33,097 nt of DNA from Candidatus Dadabacteria bacterium (GCA_020849425.1 JADLGH010000024.1:1-33097); one strand, 5' to 3'; positions 16,155-24,821 are shown, counted from the first letter of the stretch. The notes: a model not told the origin generated them from the sequence alone. Numbers and translations are program-made.

Positions 16155-17108
16155 ATGGAAAGGACCGTAATAGGAATGGACATCGGAGGGACTAACCTCC
16201 GGGGCGCGCTCGTCACCCCGGAGGGCCGCATACTGAAGCGGCTCAGGATCGCGTCCGACGCGGACGACGGTATCGACGCCGTCGTCGATAACATCGTAAA
16301 GCTCGCGGCCGAGCTGGGCGGAGGGGAAGTCCCGGGAATCGGAATAGGGATAGCGGGGGTCATAGACTCCAGGGCGGGCGTCATCACGCAGGCCCCCAAT
16401 ATCGCGAACGTAACGAATTATCCCATACGGGATAACCTCGTCAAAAAGCTCGGCCCGGGGGCGAACGTTATCGTCGAGAACGACGCCAACTGCGCCGCGC
16501 TCGGCGAATGGTGGACAGGCGCGGGGAAGGACGTCTCTTCGCTGGTCATGATAACGCTCGGCACCGGGGTAGGCGGCGGAATCATACTGGGCGGCAGGCT
16601 GTGGAGCGGGGCCGACGGCATGGGAGGGGAGGCCGGCCACATGACTATCTACCCGGACGGCGCGCTCTGTAACTGCGGGAATTACGGCTGCCTCGAAAGC
16701 TACGCCTCGGCGACGGCGGTGAGAAGGATGGTGAGGGAGGCGCTCGCGGAGCCGGGCGTCGAGACCGTCCTCGGGGATATGATCCCCGGGTCGGACCCCG
16801 ACGACATCCCGGAGGTCGTCATGAGCGCCGCTCTCAAGGGCGACGCGGCGTCTATCGATATTTGGGAGCGGTTCGGCGTCGCCCTAGGCATAGGGATGGC
16901 GAGCCTCGTAAACATACTAAACGTCGAGATGATAGTACTCGGCGGAGGGGTCGCCCGTGCGTGGGACATGTTCATAGAACCGGCGCGCGCCGAGCTGAAG
17001 AAGCGGGGCCTGAGAGCCCCGGCGGAGAGGGTCGTGATCGAAAGAGCCCGGCTCAACGGCGACGAAGGCATGCTGGGGGCGGCCTACCTCGCCCTCGGCG
17101 GGCGGTGA
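16155..17108 (+). CDS. glk: ROK-family glucokinase
   Basis: ROK kinases phosphorylate glucose or related hexoses with ATP in the cytosol. The 317-aa protein has the phosphate-binding GMDIGGTNLRGALV (7-20), the catalytic Asp in ENDANCAALGE (Asp110), ITLGTGVGGGIILGG (133-147), the ROK zinc site made of GEAGH (158-162) and CNCGNYGC (172-179), and a C-terminal EMIVLGGGVA. There is no N-terminal helix-turn-helix, so it is a kinase and not a NagC/XylR-type repressor. Glucose is the most likely substrate, but ROK kinases for N-acetylmannosamine or fructose look alike, so the symbol is provisional. The 3' end meets tilS head-to-head with only 10 bp between stops. Confidence 0.82.
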   Translation: MERTVIGMDIGGTNLRGALVTPEGRILKRLRIASDADDGIDAVVDNIVKLAAELGGGEVPGIGIGIAGVIDSRAGVITQAPNIANVTNYPIRDNLVKKLGPGANVIVENDANCAALGEWWTGAGKDVSSLVMITLGTGVGGGIILGGRLWSGADGMGGEAGHMTIYPDGALCNCGNYGCLESYASATAVRRMVREALAEPGVETVLGDMIPGSDPDDIPEVVMSAALKGDAASIDIWERFGVALGIGMASLVNILNVEMIVLGGGVARAWDMFIEPARAELKKRGLRAPAERVVIERARLNGDEGMLGAAYLALGGR

Positions 17109-17118
17109 AGGCGGCGTC

Positions 17119-18489
17119 CTAGAATCGCGGCCTTAGGAGGGTCAGCTTCAAGACCTTTTCCGGTTTTCCTTTTACCTTCGCCCGCTCGCCGATCCTCATC
17201 CCGCCTATCCAGATTATCTCTCCCGCGGAGAGGAATATCGGAACGCGAAGGCGCATGAATGCCGGAACTTTCCTGTCGATGAAGAAATCCTTCACCTTCT
17301 TCCGGCTCTTCATGCCGAGGGGGACGAACCTGTCCCCCGGTTTAAAGCTCCTCACCTCTATAGGAAACTTCACGCTATCTGAATCGAGGTAGACTACGTC
17401 TTCCCTCTCCTCTTCGAGTCCCTTAACGGGAGCCTCTTCTATCTCGACTTCGAGCTCTGGAAAGCTCCATATTCCCGTCGAGGGTATCACGTATGAAAAG
17501 CCTTTTGCCAGATCGTCCTTCGTCGTCACTAGGAAGGAGCCATGCCCCTTAACGACGACGCTCCCCCCCGGAAAGACGGACTCTCCGGACGCCGTCATCG
17601 ACGTCAGGAAGGCGTCCGCCGCGGAGAGGTGGATCGACGACACATTCTTGAGATTCTCCCTCGTTTCGGTGAGCGCGCGCATGAGGACGGCGATTCTCAC
17701 GGTGGAGTGAAGCCGGATATATTTATCGAGGTTTCCCGTGAGCTCACTGCCCTCACGTTTAAAAACCCTCCAGAATCCTTTCCCAGCCTCGCGCGAAATA
17801 AAGTCTTCTTCGAGCCGGAGTATGTCGGCGGTCCGCGCGAGGGTTTCCATTATCTTCGGGTTGTATTCCTTCAGGGCGGGCAGGAGGTCGAGCCTGATCC
17901 TGTTCCTGAGGTAGTCCCTCTCCAGGTTCGTCGAATCGTCTATCCATTCGATCCGGCGTGATTTAAGAAAGCTCTCTATGGCCGCACGGCCCGTCTCGAT
18001 AAGCGGCCTTACGATATATTCCCCGGACACGGGCGGGATGCCCGAGAGCCCCCGAGTCCCGCTCCCGCGAAGGAGCCGCATGAGGACCGTTTCGGCCTGG
18101 TCGTCGAGGGTGTGGGCCGTCGCGATCCTGGACGCCCCGTGCTTTTTCCGCACGTTCTCGAAAAATTCGTACCTCAGCACCCTGGCCGCGTCTTCGAGAG
18201 AGAGCCGGGACTTCTTCCTCAGCGCCGGCGCGTCCGCCTCGCCGAGCTCGAATTCCACGCCGAGGGATTCCGCCACGCCCCGGCTGAATTCAGCGTCGCG
18301 CGCGGCCTCCTTACCGCGTATGCCGTGGTTAAGGTGCGCGGCTAACAGGGTGAGCCTGTAGGCCTTGAGCCCGTGAAGCGCGTACAGGAGACACACGGAG
18401 TCCGCACCGCCCGAGAGGCCGACGACTACCCTGTCCCCCGGCCGGAGCATGTCATATTTCTCGATTGTCTTTCGTACCCGGGAGAGCAT
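17119..18489 (-). CDS. tilS: tRNA(Ile)-lysidine synthase
   Basis: TilS attaches lysine to C34 of tRNA-Ile(CAU), switching it from AUG to AUA decoding. The 456-aa protein opens with an N-type ATP-pyrophosphatase domain: the P-loop VVVGLSGGADSVCLLYAL (21-38), AAHLNHGIRGKEA, ATAHTLDDQAETVLMRLLRGSGTRGLSGIP, and WIDDSTN...RNRIR, all diagnostic of TilS. A C-terminal TilS domain ends in KPGDRFVPLGMKSRKKVKDFFIDRKVP. The Met1 start gives the family's normal N-terminus but overlaps the upstream DUF502 gene by 38 bp. Met14, immediately after the DUF502 stop, is an alternative. Last gene of the pheT-ihfA-DUF502-tilS operon. Confidence 0.93.
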   Translation of the reverse strand: MLSRVRKTIEKYDMLRPGDRVVVGLSGGADSVCLLYALHGLKAYRLTLLAAHLNHGIRGKEAARDAEFSRGVAESLGVEFELGEADAPALRKKSRLSLEDAARVLRYEFFENVRKKHGASRIATAHTLDDQAETVLMRLLRGSGTRGLSGIPPVSGEYIVRPLIETGRAAIESFLKSRRIEWIDDSTNLERDYLRNRIRLDLLPALKEYNPKIMETLARTADILRLEEDFISREAGKGFWRVFKREGSELTGNLDKYIRLHSTVRIAVLMRALTETRENLKNVSSIHLSAADAFLTSMTASGESVFPGGSVVVKGHGSFLVTTKDDLAKGFSYVIPSTGIWSFPELEVEIEEAPVKGLEEEREDVVYLDSDSVKFPIEVRSFKPGDRFVPLGMKSRKKVKDFFIDRKVPAFMRLRVPIFLSAGEIIWIGGMRIGERAKVKGKPEKVLKLTLLRPRF

Positions 18490-19129
18490 TTTCCGATGTA
18501 TTGGCGGCGAGTCCGCCCGACATTATTATCTTAAAGGCGTCTTCTATGCTTATATGGAGCTCTTTAACGTCCTCTTCCGGCAGCATGACGTAATATCCCG
18601 TGGTCGGGTTGGGCGTCGTAGGCACGAATACGCCTACGAGATTCCTTTCGGACCGGTTAAGGGCCGTACCGCTTTCGAGGTTACCCGTGATAAAGCCTAT
18701 CGAATACATGCCCTTCCTCGGAAATTCAAGGAGGGCGACCCTCTTTATATCCTTGATCCCCTTCCCCATGAATACGGTTTCGATTACCTGCTTCGTCGCG
18801 GTGTAGATGGTCCGCGCGAGGGGTATGCGGGCTATGACGGCCTCCCCGAGGCCGACGAGCTTGCCGCCCAGTATGTTCCTGGCCAGGGCCCCGACTATAA
18901 GGACGATGAGGAGCGTCCCCAGGAGCCCCGTGCAGAAGAGAAGGGCTTCGTAAACGCCTTTTGGAAGGTCTGCGGACGGGCCGCCCAGGACCCTTTCGGG
19001 TATTGCGCTTACGAGGCCGACGATCCACGTGCCGAGCTTGAATAGTATGAACAGCGTGAGGCCGAACGGTGCGGTGACCAGTATTCCGGCCAGGATATTA
19101 TTCCTGAAAAAACTATAGATGTGCTTCAT
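18452..19129 (-). CDS. DUF502 family membrane protein
   Basis: A 225-aa protein with two N-terminal membrane helices (about 8-40, NILAGILVTAPFGLTLFILF...; and about 62-87, ALLFCTGLLGTLLIVLIVGA). A cytosolic or periplasmic C-terminal part follows with the DUF502 features IPLARTIYTATKQVIETVF, VALLEFPRKGMYSIGFITG and VFVPTTPNPTTGYYVMLPEEDV. DUF502 proteins are widespread in Gram-negative bacteria and plants and have no firm bacterial function. The gene starts 6 bp after ihfA and overlaps tilS by 38 bp at the 3' end, so all are likely one transcript. Confidence 0.85.
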   Translation of the reverse strand: MKHIYSFFRNNILAGILVTAPFGLTLFILFKLGTWIVGLVSAIPERVLGGPSADLPKGVYEALLFCTGLLGTLLIVLIVGALARNILGGKLVGLGEAVIARIPLARTIYTATKQVIETVFMGKGIKDIKRVALLEFPRKGMYSIGFITGNLESGTALNRSERNLVGVFVPTTPNPTTGYYVMLPEEDVKELHISIEDAFKIIMSGGLAANTSENALPGTKDNREI

Positions 19130-19135
19130 GCAGCA

Positions 19136-19420
19136 TCATACAGTCTGCTTGTCTATGGCGTCGCGGAGGAACCTGCTGGGCTTGAACACGACCGCCTTCC
19201 TCTCGGCGATTTCTATGGTTTCGCCCGTTGCCGGGTTACGGCCCTTCCTCGCCTTGCGGTTCTGAACACGGAAGCTGCCGAAGCGGGGGAGCTTTATGCC
19301 TTCGCCCTTGCTCAGCCTCTCCTTGGCGATTTCAAAAAAGAATTCTACTATTTCCGCGGACTCCCTCTTCGAGAGACCGATCCTGGTATGTATTACGTCT
19401 GCCAGCTCCTTTTTAGTCAT
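19136..19420 (-). CDS. ihfA: Integration host factor alpha subunit (HU/IHF family)
   Basis: A 94-aa histone-like DNA-bending protein. The start MTKKELADVIHTRIGLSKRE and the DNA-arm region LPRFGSFRVQNRKARKGRNPATGE, followed by IEIAERKAVVFKPSRFLRDAI, are typical of the IHF/HU family. I chose Met at 19420 rather than the ORF start at 19462 because AGGAGGGG lies just upstream and the family begins there. Its place directly after pheT, 19 bp away, is the classic pheT-ihfA arrangement and is the main reason for calling IHF alpha rather than HU. No beta subunit is in the window, so it may act as homodimer or pair with a partner elsewhere. Confidence 0.88.
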   Translation of the reverse strand: MTKKELADVIHTRIGLSKRESAEIVEFFFEIAKERLSKGEGIKLPRFGSFRVQNRKARKGRNPATGETIEIAERKAVVFKPSRFLRDAIDKQTV

Positions 19421-19439
19421 CTCTTTACCCCTCCTTTCG

Positions 19440-21851
19440 CTATATTGTACGTAATTCGGCACCCAGAGCCAATCGAAGTTTTTTAAGCGCCTTGTCCTGA
19501 ATTCTATTGATTTCCTCTTCCGTAAGCGTCTTGTCGGACGCCCTCAGGTGAAGCGAAACGGCGACGCTCTTCTTCCCTTCCTGCACGGCGCCGCCGGTGA
19601 ACACGTCGAATATCCGGGCGTCCTCTATGAGCCCGGAGCCCATCGACCTTATCTCGTCGATTATGCTCCCTGCGGAAACGCCCTCGTCCACGACGAGCGC
19701 GATGTCCCGCCTTACGGACGGGAATTTCGGAAGCGGCCTGAATTCGCCCTTCTTCCCCGCCGTGAGGCGTGCGGCGTCGTCGAGGTCTATCTCGGCGACG
19801 TACACCCTCTTCGTAAGCCCGAACCTCTCTCTTAACCCGGGGTGAATCTCGCCGGCATAGCCGACGACCTCGCCGTCCATGACTATCTCCGCCGACTTCC
19901 CGGGATGGAGGAATTCGATTCCGGGCGCCGCCCTGAACGTGACGCAATCCCGCGCGTGGAGCGCGCCGAGCGCCTTTTCGAGCACCGCCTTTAAATCGAA
20001 GAAATCGAATTCCTCCCTGTCCCAGAGCTCCGGCTGTTTCCTTCCGGTTGCGGCCGCAGCCAGCTTGTTGGTCTCTTTCGGGAGCTTATCTCCCGACGAG
20101 GGTATGTAGATCTTCCCCGTCTCGAATATCTTTACGTCATTTTCCTGTCTGCTGAGGTTAAGTAGAACATTTTTCACGAGCCCGGCGGTGAGGCTCGTCC
20201 TCATGACGGCCCCGTCCTTGCTTATCGGGTTCAGTATCGGGAGCGCCCTCTCCGGGCTGAAGAGCCCGAGAAGCTCCTCGTCCTCGAAGCTGTAATTTAT
20301 CGCTTCGTAGAAACCGTTCGCCGTGAATACTTCCTTGAATTTCGACTGTACCGTCCTTACGCCGCCCGGGAGCTCCGTCTTCATGGCGACGGCCGGGAGG
20401 GTGACGGGCACGTTGTTATAGCCGTAAAGCCTGGCCGTTTCTTCCACGATGTCTATCTCGCGCGTAAGGTCCACCCTGTACGTCGGCACTCTAAAAGTAA
20501 GAACCCCGTTATCGGGCGACAGGAGCTCGAGCCCGAGCCTCTTCTGTATGGATATTATTTCTTCTTCGCTTATGTCGGTGCCGAGTATGGCGTTTATGCG
20601 CGAAGCCGTGACGCTCACGACCGCGGGCTCTATCTTCACCGGATACTCGTCTATCCTCCCCGCGGCTACCTCGCCCCCGGCGAGCCCGGCGATGAGGGCC
20701 GCCGCCCTGTCGAGCGCCTTTACGACGCCCTCGGGATCGACGCCCCTTTCGAACCTGTAGGACGATTCCGATTTGAGCCCGGTTTTCCTGGACGTTTTTC
20801 TCACGGTGTCGGGGCTGAAGTAGGCGCTTTCGAGGAGTATGCTCGTCGTCCCCCCGGTGACCTCGGTGTAGGCCCCGCCCATGACGCCCGCGAGCGCGAC
20901 GGGCCTTTCGCCGTCGCATATGAGAAGGTCGTCGGCGGAGAGCTTCCTTTCGGCGCCGTCGAGGGTCGTGATCGTCTCGCCGTCTTCGGCCTGCCTCACG
21001 ACTATCTTCTTCCCCCGGACGAGGTCGTAGTCGAACGCATGGAGCGGCTGCCCGAGCTCAAGCAGGACGTAGTTGGTGACATCGACGACGTTATTAATAG
21101 ACCTTATCCCCGACGATTCGAGCCGCGTCTTCATCCACTCGGGTGACGGGCCTATCTTTACGCCGCTTATCACGCGGCAGGTGTACCTGGGGCAGCCCCC
21201 GGGCGACTTTATCTCGACGGATATATAATCTCCGACAGGCACGCCCGACTCCTTTACGGACGTGTCGGGATACCCTGCCGCGCCGGAGAGCACGGCGGCT
21301 GCCTCCCTGGCCGTCCCGACCACGCTAAGGCAGTCGGGACGGTTGGGGGTTATACCTATTTCAAGTAGGACGTCGTTAATGCCCAGCTCGTCTATGAGCC
21401 GCGTCCCCGGGACCGCGCCGGGCGGAAGAATCATAATGCCGTCCGATTCCGTTCCCAGCCCGAGCTCGTTCTCGGCGCATAGCATGCCTTCGGAGACCTG
21501 CCCCCTTATCTTCGCTTTTTTGATGGTGATGCCCTCGGGGAATTTCGGCCCCGGCGGGAGGACCGTTCCGGTCCTCGCCAGCGCGACCTTGTCGCCCGTT
21601 TTCATATTGCTCGCCCCGCAGACGATCGGATACTCGTTCTCGCCGTCCGAAACCCTGCAGAGGGAGAGCTTGTCGGCGTCCGGATGTCCGCCCATGTCGA
21701 GTATCTCGGCGACGACCACGCTTTCGAGGGCTTTGCCCGCGTATTCAATCGATTCCACCTCGAGCCCGGACATGGTGAGCCTGTCCGCGAGCTCCTCCGG
21801 AGAGACGGAGAAATCGACATATTCCTTAAGCCAGTTTAGGGATATTATCAT
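19440..21851 (-). CDS. pheT: Phenylalanyl-tRNA synthetase beta subunit
   Basis: PheT is the large subunit of the alpha2-beta2 enzyme that charges tRNA-Phe. The 803-aa protein has the full bacterial domain order. It begins with ISLNWLKEYVDF, followed by the OB-fold tRNA-binding EMAP-like domain (about 40-150, with VVAEILDMGGHPDADKLSLCRV and GMLCAENELGL), the B3/B4 editing domain, the B5 domain (around 405-475) and the catalytic-like core with RDIALVVDEGVS. It closes with the C-terminal anticodon-binding FDX-ACB domain. The ATG start fits the family; its Shine-Dalgarno is weak. pheS, usually immediately upstream, is absent here: the 252 bp upstream hold only the katA terminator and possible promoter sequence. 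First gene of a four-gene operon. Confidence 0.96.
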   Translation of the reverse strand: MIISLNWLKEYVDFSVSPEELADRLTMSGLEVESIEYAGKALESVVVAEILDMGGHPDADKLSLCRVSDGENEYPIVCGASNMKTGDKVALARTGTVLPPGPKFPEGITIKKAKIRGQVSEGMLCAENELGLGTESDGIMILPPGAVPGTRLIDELGINDVLLEIGITPNRPDCLSVVGTAREAAAVLSGAAGYPDTSVKESGVPVGDYISVEIKSPGGCPRYTCRVISGVKIGPSPEWMKTRLESSGIRSINNVVDVTNYVLLELGQPLHAFDYDLVRGKKIVVRQAEDGETITTLDGAERKLSADDLLICDGERPVALAGVMGGAYTEVTGGTTSILLESAYFSPDTVRKTSRKTGLKSESSYRFERGVDPEGVVKALDRAAALIAGLAGGEVAAGRIDEYPVKIEPAVVSVTASRINAILGTDISEEEIISIQKRLGLELLSPDNGVLTFRVPTYRVDLTREIDIVEETARLYGYNNVPVTLPAVAMKTELPGGVRTVQSKFKEVFTANGFYEAINYSFEDEELLGLFSPERALPILNPISKDGAVMRTSLTAGLVKNVLLNLSRQENDVKIFETGKIYIPSSGDKLPKETNKLAAAATGRKQPELWDREEFDFFDLKAVLEKALGALHARDCVTFRAAPGIEFLHPGKSAEIVMDGEVVGYAGEIHPGLRERFGLTKRVYVAEIDLDDAARLTAGKKGEFRPLPKFPSVRRDIALVVDEGVSAGSIIDEIRSMGSGLIEDARIFDVFTGGAVQEGKKSVAVSLHLRASDKTLTEEEINRIQDKALKKLRLALGAELRTI

Positions 21852-22013
21852 TGTTCAGTGACCCAAAATTTAATAATTACATATTCTTAGGGCCGGGTCA
21901 ATACTCTTGCCGGAAGTCACGGCGGGGGGAGAGGCCGGCCGGGTGAGCGCCTCGCCGGCCTCGATCCCGACCTCCTTTTCCGTATCGGGCGGCTCTTCCG
22001 TTATTCGCGGGGG

Positions 22014-22060
22014 ACCCAAAAAAGAACGGCGGCGATCCTCGGTTCGAGGGATTGCCGCCG
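22014..22060 (-). terminator. Rho-independent terminator of katA
   Basis: On the minus strand CGGCGGC (complement of 22054-22060) and GCCGCCG (22027-22033) close a long hairpin with an inner CCTCG/CGAGG stem and a 3-nt loop, interrupted by one bulge. It is followed by TTCTTTTTT. It lies 44 bp after the katA stop. The surrounding 21852-22103 region contains no gene that I can support. Confidence 0.85.
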
Positions 22061-22103
22061 CTTCTCTTTACAAGGAGGAGGATATGGTCAAAGCTTTCGT
22101 TTT

Positions 22104-23651
22104 CTAGTTCTGGCCCGAAGCCTTCTTAACCTGTAAGGCGCTCCAGCCCTCTTCGGACGTCGCCTCGAAAAGCTCGTCGAGGCTCATCGTCAGAAGAACG
22201 TCGAGCGTCTTCCTGCCTACCCCGAGCGCCTTAGCCGCCGACTCTCCGTATCCGGGGTCAGCCTTCGTGAAATGATATACCTGGCGCGCCCTTATTCTCT
22301 CCGGCACGCCGTCCATGGCGGCCGCGATGTTGGATATCAGCCTCGCCTTGGCGTCGTCCGTCATGAGCCTGTAGAGGGCGCCCGGCTGCGAGTAGTCTTC
22401 GTTATACGCCCTGTGGTCGTAGCGGTCGGCCGCCCCGGTGATCGCAAGCGGCGGCTCTTTATATTTCGGATCCTGGACCGGCCCGCCGAAGCTGTTGGGC
22501 TCGTAGTTCACGGCCGCCCCGCCGTTCCCGTCGAATCTCATGGCCCCGTCCCTGTGGTAGGTATGGTACGGGCACTGCGGCTTGTTCACGGGAAGGGCCG
22601 CGTAGTTCGCGCCGATCCTGTACCTGTGAGCGTCCGCGTAGGACATGATCCTGGCCTGGAGCATTCTGTCCGGCGAAAATCCTATTCCCGGAACGACGTT
22701 CGAGGGCTCGAACGCCGCCTGCTCTATCTCTTCGAAGTAATTCTCGGGGTTTCTGTTGAGCTCGAATACCCCTACCTCGATAAGCGGGTAATCCCCGTGC
22801 GGCCAGACTTTGGTCAAGTCAAACGGGTTTATCCCGTAGCGGCCGGCCTCTTCCTCGGGCATAATCTGCACGTAGAATTTCCAGCGTGGATAATCTCCCC
22901 TCTCTATCGCATCGAAGAGGTCCCTCTGGGCGCTCTCCCTGTCCTCGCCGACTATCTTCGCGGCCTCTTCATTCGTCCAGAACTTGATGCCCTGCTCTGT
23001 CCTGAAGTGGAATTTAACGTAAAACCGCTCTTCTTCGGCGTTTATAAAGCTATACGTATGGCTGCCGAACCCGTGGATGTGCCTGTATCCGGTGGGAAGC
23101 CCCCTGTCGCTGAAAAGTATCGTAACCTGGTGGAGGCTTTCGGGCGAGAGCGACCAGAAATCCCACATGGCTGTGCTGGAGCGCATGTTGGTCTTGGGAT
23201 TCCTCTTCTGCGTATGTATGAAATCGCTGAACTTGTAAGGGTCCCTGACGAAGAAGACGGGCGTATTGTTCCCGACCAGGTCCCAGTTCCCCTCTTCCGT
23301 GTAGAACTTGAGCGCAAAGCCCCTTACGTCCCTCTCGGCATCGGCCGCGCCGTGCTCGCCCGCGACCGTAGAAAAACGCGCCAGCATCGGGGTTTCCTTG
23401 CCTACCCGGGAAAAAACCTTAGCCTTCGTGTACCTGGTTATATCGTGCGTAATCGTCAGGGTCCCGTGCGCCCCCGAGCCCTTGGCGTGAACGACCCTCT
23501 CGGGGACCCTCTCCCGGTTGAACGCCGCCATTTTCTCCAGGAGCTGGTAGTCCTGCATAAGGAGCGGTCCGTAAGGCCCCGCGGTGAGTGAATTCTGGTT
23601 GTCTGCTATAGGGCTCCCATGAGCCGTGGTGAGCTGTTTGCGTCTGCTCAT
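22104..23651 (-). CDS. katA: Monofunctional heme catalase (small-subunit, clade 3 type)
   Basis: Catalase dismutates hydrogen peroxide to water and oxygen in the cytosol. The 515-aa protein opens with [22 protein letters not shown] and has the distal heme His in [13 protein letters not shown] (His55), the distal Asn in [14 protein letters not shown] (Asn128), and the proximal heme tyrosine in [12 protein letters not shown] (Tyr338). The length, and the C-terminal tail without a flavodoxin-like domain, indicate the small-subunit group, most like clade 3 KatA. A strong GAGGAGGTAAC site precedes the ATG. Divergent from oxyR, with an OxyR-type operator adjoining its predicted -35, so peroxide-induced activation is likely. 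A clear terminator follows. Confidence 0.96.
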   Translation of the reverse strand: MSRRKQLTTAHGSPIADNQNSLTAGPYGPLLMQDYQLLEKMAAFNRERVPERVVHAKGSGAHGTLTITHDITRYTKAKVFSRVGKETPMLARFSTVAGEHGAADAERDVRGFALKFYTEEGNWDLVGNNTPVFFVRDPYKFSDFIHTQKRNPKTNMRSSTAMWDFWSLSPESLHQVTILFSDRGLPTGYRHIHGFGSHTYSFINAEEERFYVKFHFRTEQGIKFWTNEEAAKIVGEDRESAQRDLFDAIERGDYPRWKFYVQIMPEEEAGRYGINPFDLTKVWPHGDYPLIEVGVFELNRNPENYFEEIEQAAFEPSNVVPGIGFSPDRMLQARIMSYADAHRYRIGANYAALPVNKPQCPYHTYHRDGAMRFDGNGGAAVNYEPNSFGGPVQDPKYKEPPLAITGAADRYDHRAYNEDYSQPGALYRLMTDDAKARLISNIAAAMDGVPERIRARQVYHFTKADPGYGESAAKALGVGRKTLDVLLTMSLDELFEATSEEGWSALQVKKASGQN

Positions 23652-23685
23652 TTTGTTACCTCCTCGGGAATGTTTAGTTGGCAGT

Positions 23686-23713
23686 ATGGTACCCTGGAAC
23701 CCATAGTCGTCAA
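23686..23713 (-). promoter_or_regulatory. Candidate katA promoter
   Basis: Minus-strand TTGACG (23713-23708), a 16-bp spacer and TACCAT (23691-23686). The -35 directly abuts the OxyR box, the usual placement for OxyR-activated promoters. The predicted leader to the katA ATG is about 30 nt. Confidence 0.6.
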
Positions 23714-23750
23714 ATATTACTTATCTATCGATCATATAGACAGAGCCTAT
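23714..23750. promoter_or_regulatory. OxyR tetramer operator between katA and oxyR
   Basis: Four quarter-sites at exact 7-bp spacing: ATAT (23714-23717), CTAT (23725-23728), ATAG (23736-23739) and CTAT (23747-23750). Against the established ATAG-N7-CTAT-N7-ATAG-N7-CTAT consensus this is 15 of 16 bases. The element sits directly between the katA and oxyR -35 hexamers, next to a gene for an OxyR with both redox cysteines. Confidence 0.85.
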
Positions 23751-23752
23751 AC

Positions 23753-23781
23753 TTGACTCCTGGCGGCGTGTAGAATATATA
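23753..23781 (+). promoter_or_regulatory. Candidate oxyR promoter
   Basis: TTGACT (23753-23758), a 17-bp spacer and TATATA (23776-23781), 5/6 and 4/6 matches. The -35 starts 2 bp after the OxyR box, so bound OxyR could affect its own transcription. Confidence 0.6.
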
Positions 23782-23832
23782 TAAACCGGCCGGCTGGAGA
23801 GCCGCCGGAATCCCCCGAGGGGTATGTGGCCT

Positions 23833-24735
23833 ATGGAGCTTCACCAGCTTAGGTACTTCGTCGCCGTCGCCGAGTCGGGCGGGTTCAGCAAAGCCGCCCG
23901 GAGGTGCTACGTCGCCCAGCCTTCGCTCAGCCAGCAGATAATCAAGCTCGAACAGGAGCTCGGCCAGCAGCTCTTCGAAAGGCTCGGAAGACGCATCGCG
24001 CTCACGGAGGCCGGAAGCGCGCTCCTGCCGCGCGCGAGGCTCGTGCTACGGGAGGCCGAAGGCATCAAGTCCGGCATAGTCGAGGACGTCGAGGCGGGGG
24101 TCGGCACGCTTTCCGCGGGGCTCATTCCGACGATAGCCCCTTATCTCCTCCCGGGTGCGCTCAAGAGATTCTACGCCGGCTATCCCCCTGCCCGTATAAT
24201 GCTCCAGGAGAACCTTACCGATGTGCTCGTGAGGGGGATAGTCACCCTCGAAATAGAGGTCGCCATAATGAGCCTCCCCGTAGAAAACAGCCTGATAGCG
24301 ACGGAGCCGCTGTTCGACGATCCGCTCTATCTCGCCCTTTCCCCCGGCCACGAGCTCGTCAGGGCGCGCGAAATAAGGGCGAGGGACCTCAAAAACGTCC
24401 CGTTCATCGCCCTAGACGAGGACCACTGCCTCGGCGAGCAGATAAATAACTTCTGCTACGAGAGGCAGATAAACCCCGAGGTCGTATGCAGGACGTGGAA
24501 CCTCTCGACGATCCAGCACTGCGTCTCGTTCGGGAACGGCGTCTCCCTCGTCCCGCTGATGATGGTTCTTACGGATACGTCGAACACATGCACGTACAGG
24601 CCGATAAAGGGCCGGTCGCCGAGGAGGACCGTCGTCGCGGCGTGGCACAGGGACCGAACACCTTCCCGGCTCGCCCGGGAATTCGTGGGAATGGTGAAGG
24701 ACGAGTACGCCTCGCTTCTCGAAAGGGCGAAATGA
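23833..24735 (+). CDS. oxyR: Peroxide-sensing LysR-type regulator OxyR
   Basis: A LysR-type regulator of 300 aa. The N-terminal winged helix-turn-helix (ELHQLRYFVAVAESGGFSKAARRCYVAQPSLSQQI) is followed by a linker helix and a periplasmic-binding-protein-like sensor domain. The redox motif HCLGEQINNFC places cysteines at 199 and 208 when counted from the second Met, exactly the E. coli OxyR positions; E. coli Cys25 is also matched. This supports the ATG at 23833 rather than the ORF start at 23824, which lies too close to the GAGGGGT ribosome site. Two more cysteines (220, 230) follow the motif. Oxidised OxyR should activate katA through the adjacent box. Confidence 0.95.
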   Translation: MELHQLRYFVAVAESGGFSKAARRCYVAQPSLSQQIIKLEQELGQQLFERLGRRIALTEAGSALLPRARLVLREAEGIKSGIVEDVEAGVGTLSAGLIPTIAPYLLPGALKRFYAGYPPARIMLQENLTDVLVRGIVTLEIEVAIMSLPVENSLIATEPLFDDPLYLALSPGHELVRAREIRARDLKNVPFIALDEDHCLGEQINNFCYERQINPEVVCRTWNLSTIQHCVSFGNGVSLVPLMMVLTDTSNTCTYRPIKGRSPRRTVVAAWHRDRTPSRLAREFVGMVKDEYASLLERAK

Positions 24736-24821
24736 GCGTGGCTCCCCACGGCTCTCGCGGCCTGTTCGGTGTACGGGCCGCTTGTGTAAACTAAATACAT
24801 TACCAGACGGGTTTTGCCGGT

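Noticed and set aside
22071-22107. Plus-strand AAGGAGGAGG followed by a 7-codon ORF (MVKAFVF), resembling a phe leader peptide
   Set aside because: It points away from pheT, lies in the 3' untranslated region of katA on the opposite strand, and has no plus-strand gene behind it. The hairpin before it is the katA terminator read from the other strand.
22272-23591. 439-aa plus-strand ORF antisense to katA
   Set aside because: No recognisable domain, and it is fully inside a canonical catalase gene.
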